Below are positions 63,687-64,000 of a stretch of 64,000 nt of DNA, piece after piece. The stretch comes from Aurantimonas endophytica (GTDB taxonomy: Bacteria > Pseudomonadota > Alphaproteobacteria > Rhizobiales > Rhizobiaceae). The stretch spans positions 62,001 through 126,000 of the forward strand of contig NZ_JACIEM010000004.1 in NCBI RefSeq assembly GCF_014196845.1. Reading direction: 5' to 3'. A program made the translations under genes and the position numbers. Each line of letters starts with the position of its first letter. Position 1 is the first letter of the stretch. The notes under the pieces were generated by a model, which did not search any database, was not told where the DNA came from, and worked only from the letters and a program-made list of their open reading frames with translations.

Positions 63687-64000
63687 ATGAATGAAGAACT
63701 GATCCGTCCGAGGCTCGTCCTCATCACCACGCCGCTCTCCGACGCCGATGCCGAGACCGCGATGCGCGCGGCGCTTGCAGGCGGCGACGTGGCCTCCGTC
63801 ATCATCGACCCCGCCGGCCGCGACGAGGCATCGTTCCAGCGCCTCGCGGAACTGCTGGTGCCGATGATCCAGGAAGCCGGCGCCGCGGCGATCATCGTCG
63901 ACGACACGCGCTGTGCCGGCCGGGTAGGAGCCGACGGCATCCATGTGACGGGCGGCGAGGTCGCGGCTCTGGCCGAGGCGATCGATCGTTTTGCGCCGAA
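63687..64000 (+). CDS. Thiamine-phosphate-synthase-like protein, 5' part
   Basis: The start ATG is at 63687, and the frame stays open to the window end (104 codons and 2 bases). The sequence RPRLVLITTPLSDADAETAM opens like a ThiE TIM barrel. VASVIIDPAGRDE, IIVDDTRCAGRVGADGIHVT and GGEVAAL follow. The VDDTRCAGRVGADGIH segment corresponds to the VNDR..LA...GADGVHLG motif of thiamine phosphate synthase, but with a weaker match, so it may be the divergent second ThiE-like protein I recall in Hyphomicrobiales. It is divergent from the TSUP gene. Confidence 0.75.
   Translation, partial: MNEELIRPRLVLITTPLSDADAETAMRAALAGGDVASVIIDPAGRDEASFQRLAELLVPMIQEAGAAAIIVDDTRCAGRVGADGIHVTGGEVAALAEAIDRFAP

Overview
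The window reads as chromosomal DNA from a high-G+C alphaproteobacterium of the order Hyphomicrobiales (Rhizobiales). The evidence is the marker set: C5-independent haem synthesis by HemA, a CpdR response regulator, MucR/Ros and GapR (DUF2312) DNA-binding proteins, homospermidine synthase, the lipoprotein Omp10 beside hemH, and what looks like the mmgR (alpha-r8) small RNA. The gene content would fit a family such as Aurantimonadaceae, but that is a guess. I see no insertion sequence, prophage, integrase, CRISPR array or plasmid function. This is mostly core genome, and its less ordinary content lies in regulatory sites and small genes.

Layout. 0-6.3 kb: the end of an aminotransferase, an AbrB-type membrane protein, a cupin, hemA, a 59-residue basic protein, a homoserine-dehydrogenase-like/SAF oxidoreductase overlapping an endo/exonuclease-fold protein, and a MarR regulator. 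6.5-12.7 kb: a five-gene oligopeptide/nickel-type ABC importer with a SAM methyltransferase upstream. 12.9-15.6 kb: a fused ADP-forming acyl-CoA synthetase/GNAT acetyltransferase. 15.6-19.6 kb: small membrane and stress proteins and a GGEEF diguanylate cyclase. 19.9-24.6 kb: tRNA-Val(GAC), cpdR, N-formylglutamate amidohydrolase, the mmgR-like sRNA, hisN, an alpha/beta hydrolase, and an hsp20 gene behind a heat-shock promoter and a ROSE-like leader. 24.7-27.4 kb: an RMF-like protein, threonine aldolase, a CsoR/FrmR-family regulator without a normal start codon, and manganese catalase.

27.9-34.3 kb: gltB and gltD (glutamate synthase). 34.3-41 kb: envelope genes (DUF459 SGNH protein, lytic transglycosylase, galU, a beta-barrel protein, kpsF). 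41-46.3 kb: nfeD/qmcA, hemH, omp10, an NTF2-like protein and hss, the last preceded by two tandem PHO boxes. 46.5-52.9 kb: an Rsm22-like methyltransferase, pepF, a sigma-54-type response regulator with a GAFTDA motif, and a DUF882 peptidoglycan peptidase behind a perfect CtrA box. 53-57 kb: mucR, gapR, DUF1244, DUF1036 and pyk. 57-64 kb: a ParE-type toxin-antitoxin pair, a TPR protein, ribosomal protein L36, a DUF465-purE-purK operon, a second DUF465 gene, an acyl-CoA synthetase, a TSUP transporter and the start of a thiamine-phosphate-synthase-like gene.

How the parts may connect. Cell-cycle control is a possible theme: CpdR (known in Caulobacter to govern CtrA proteolysis), GapR, MucR, and CtrA-like sites before three envelope loci. 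Stress response is a second: manganese catalase, a general-stress-like protein and an RMF-like protein each carry GGAAC-type upstream motifs resembling EcfG promoters. Nutrient control is a third: PHO boxes before hss, and an mmgR-like sRNA whose relatives respond to nitrogen status. I know of no wholly new multi-gene system here. The best leads are regulatory.
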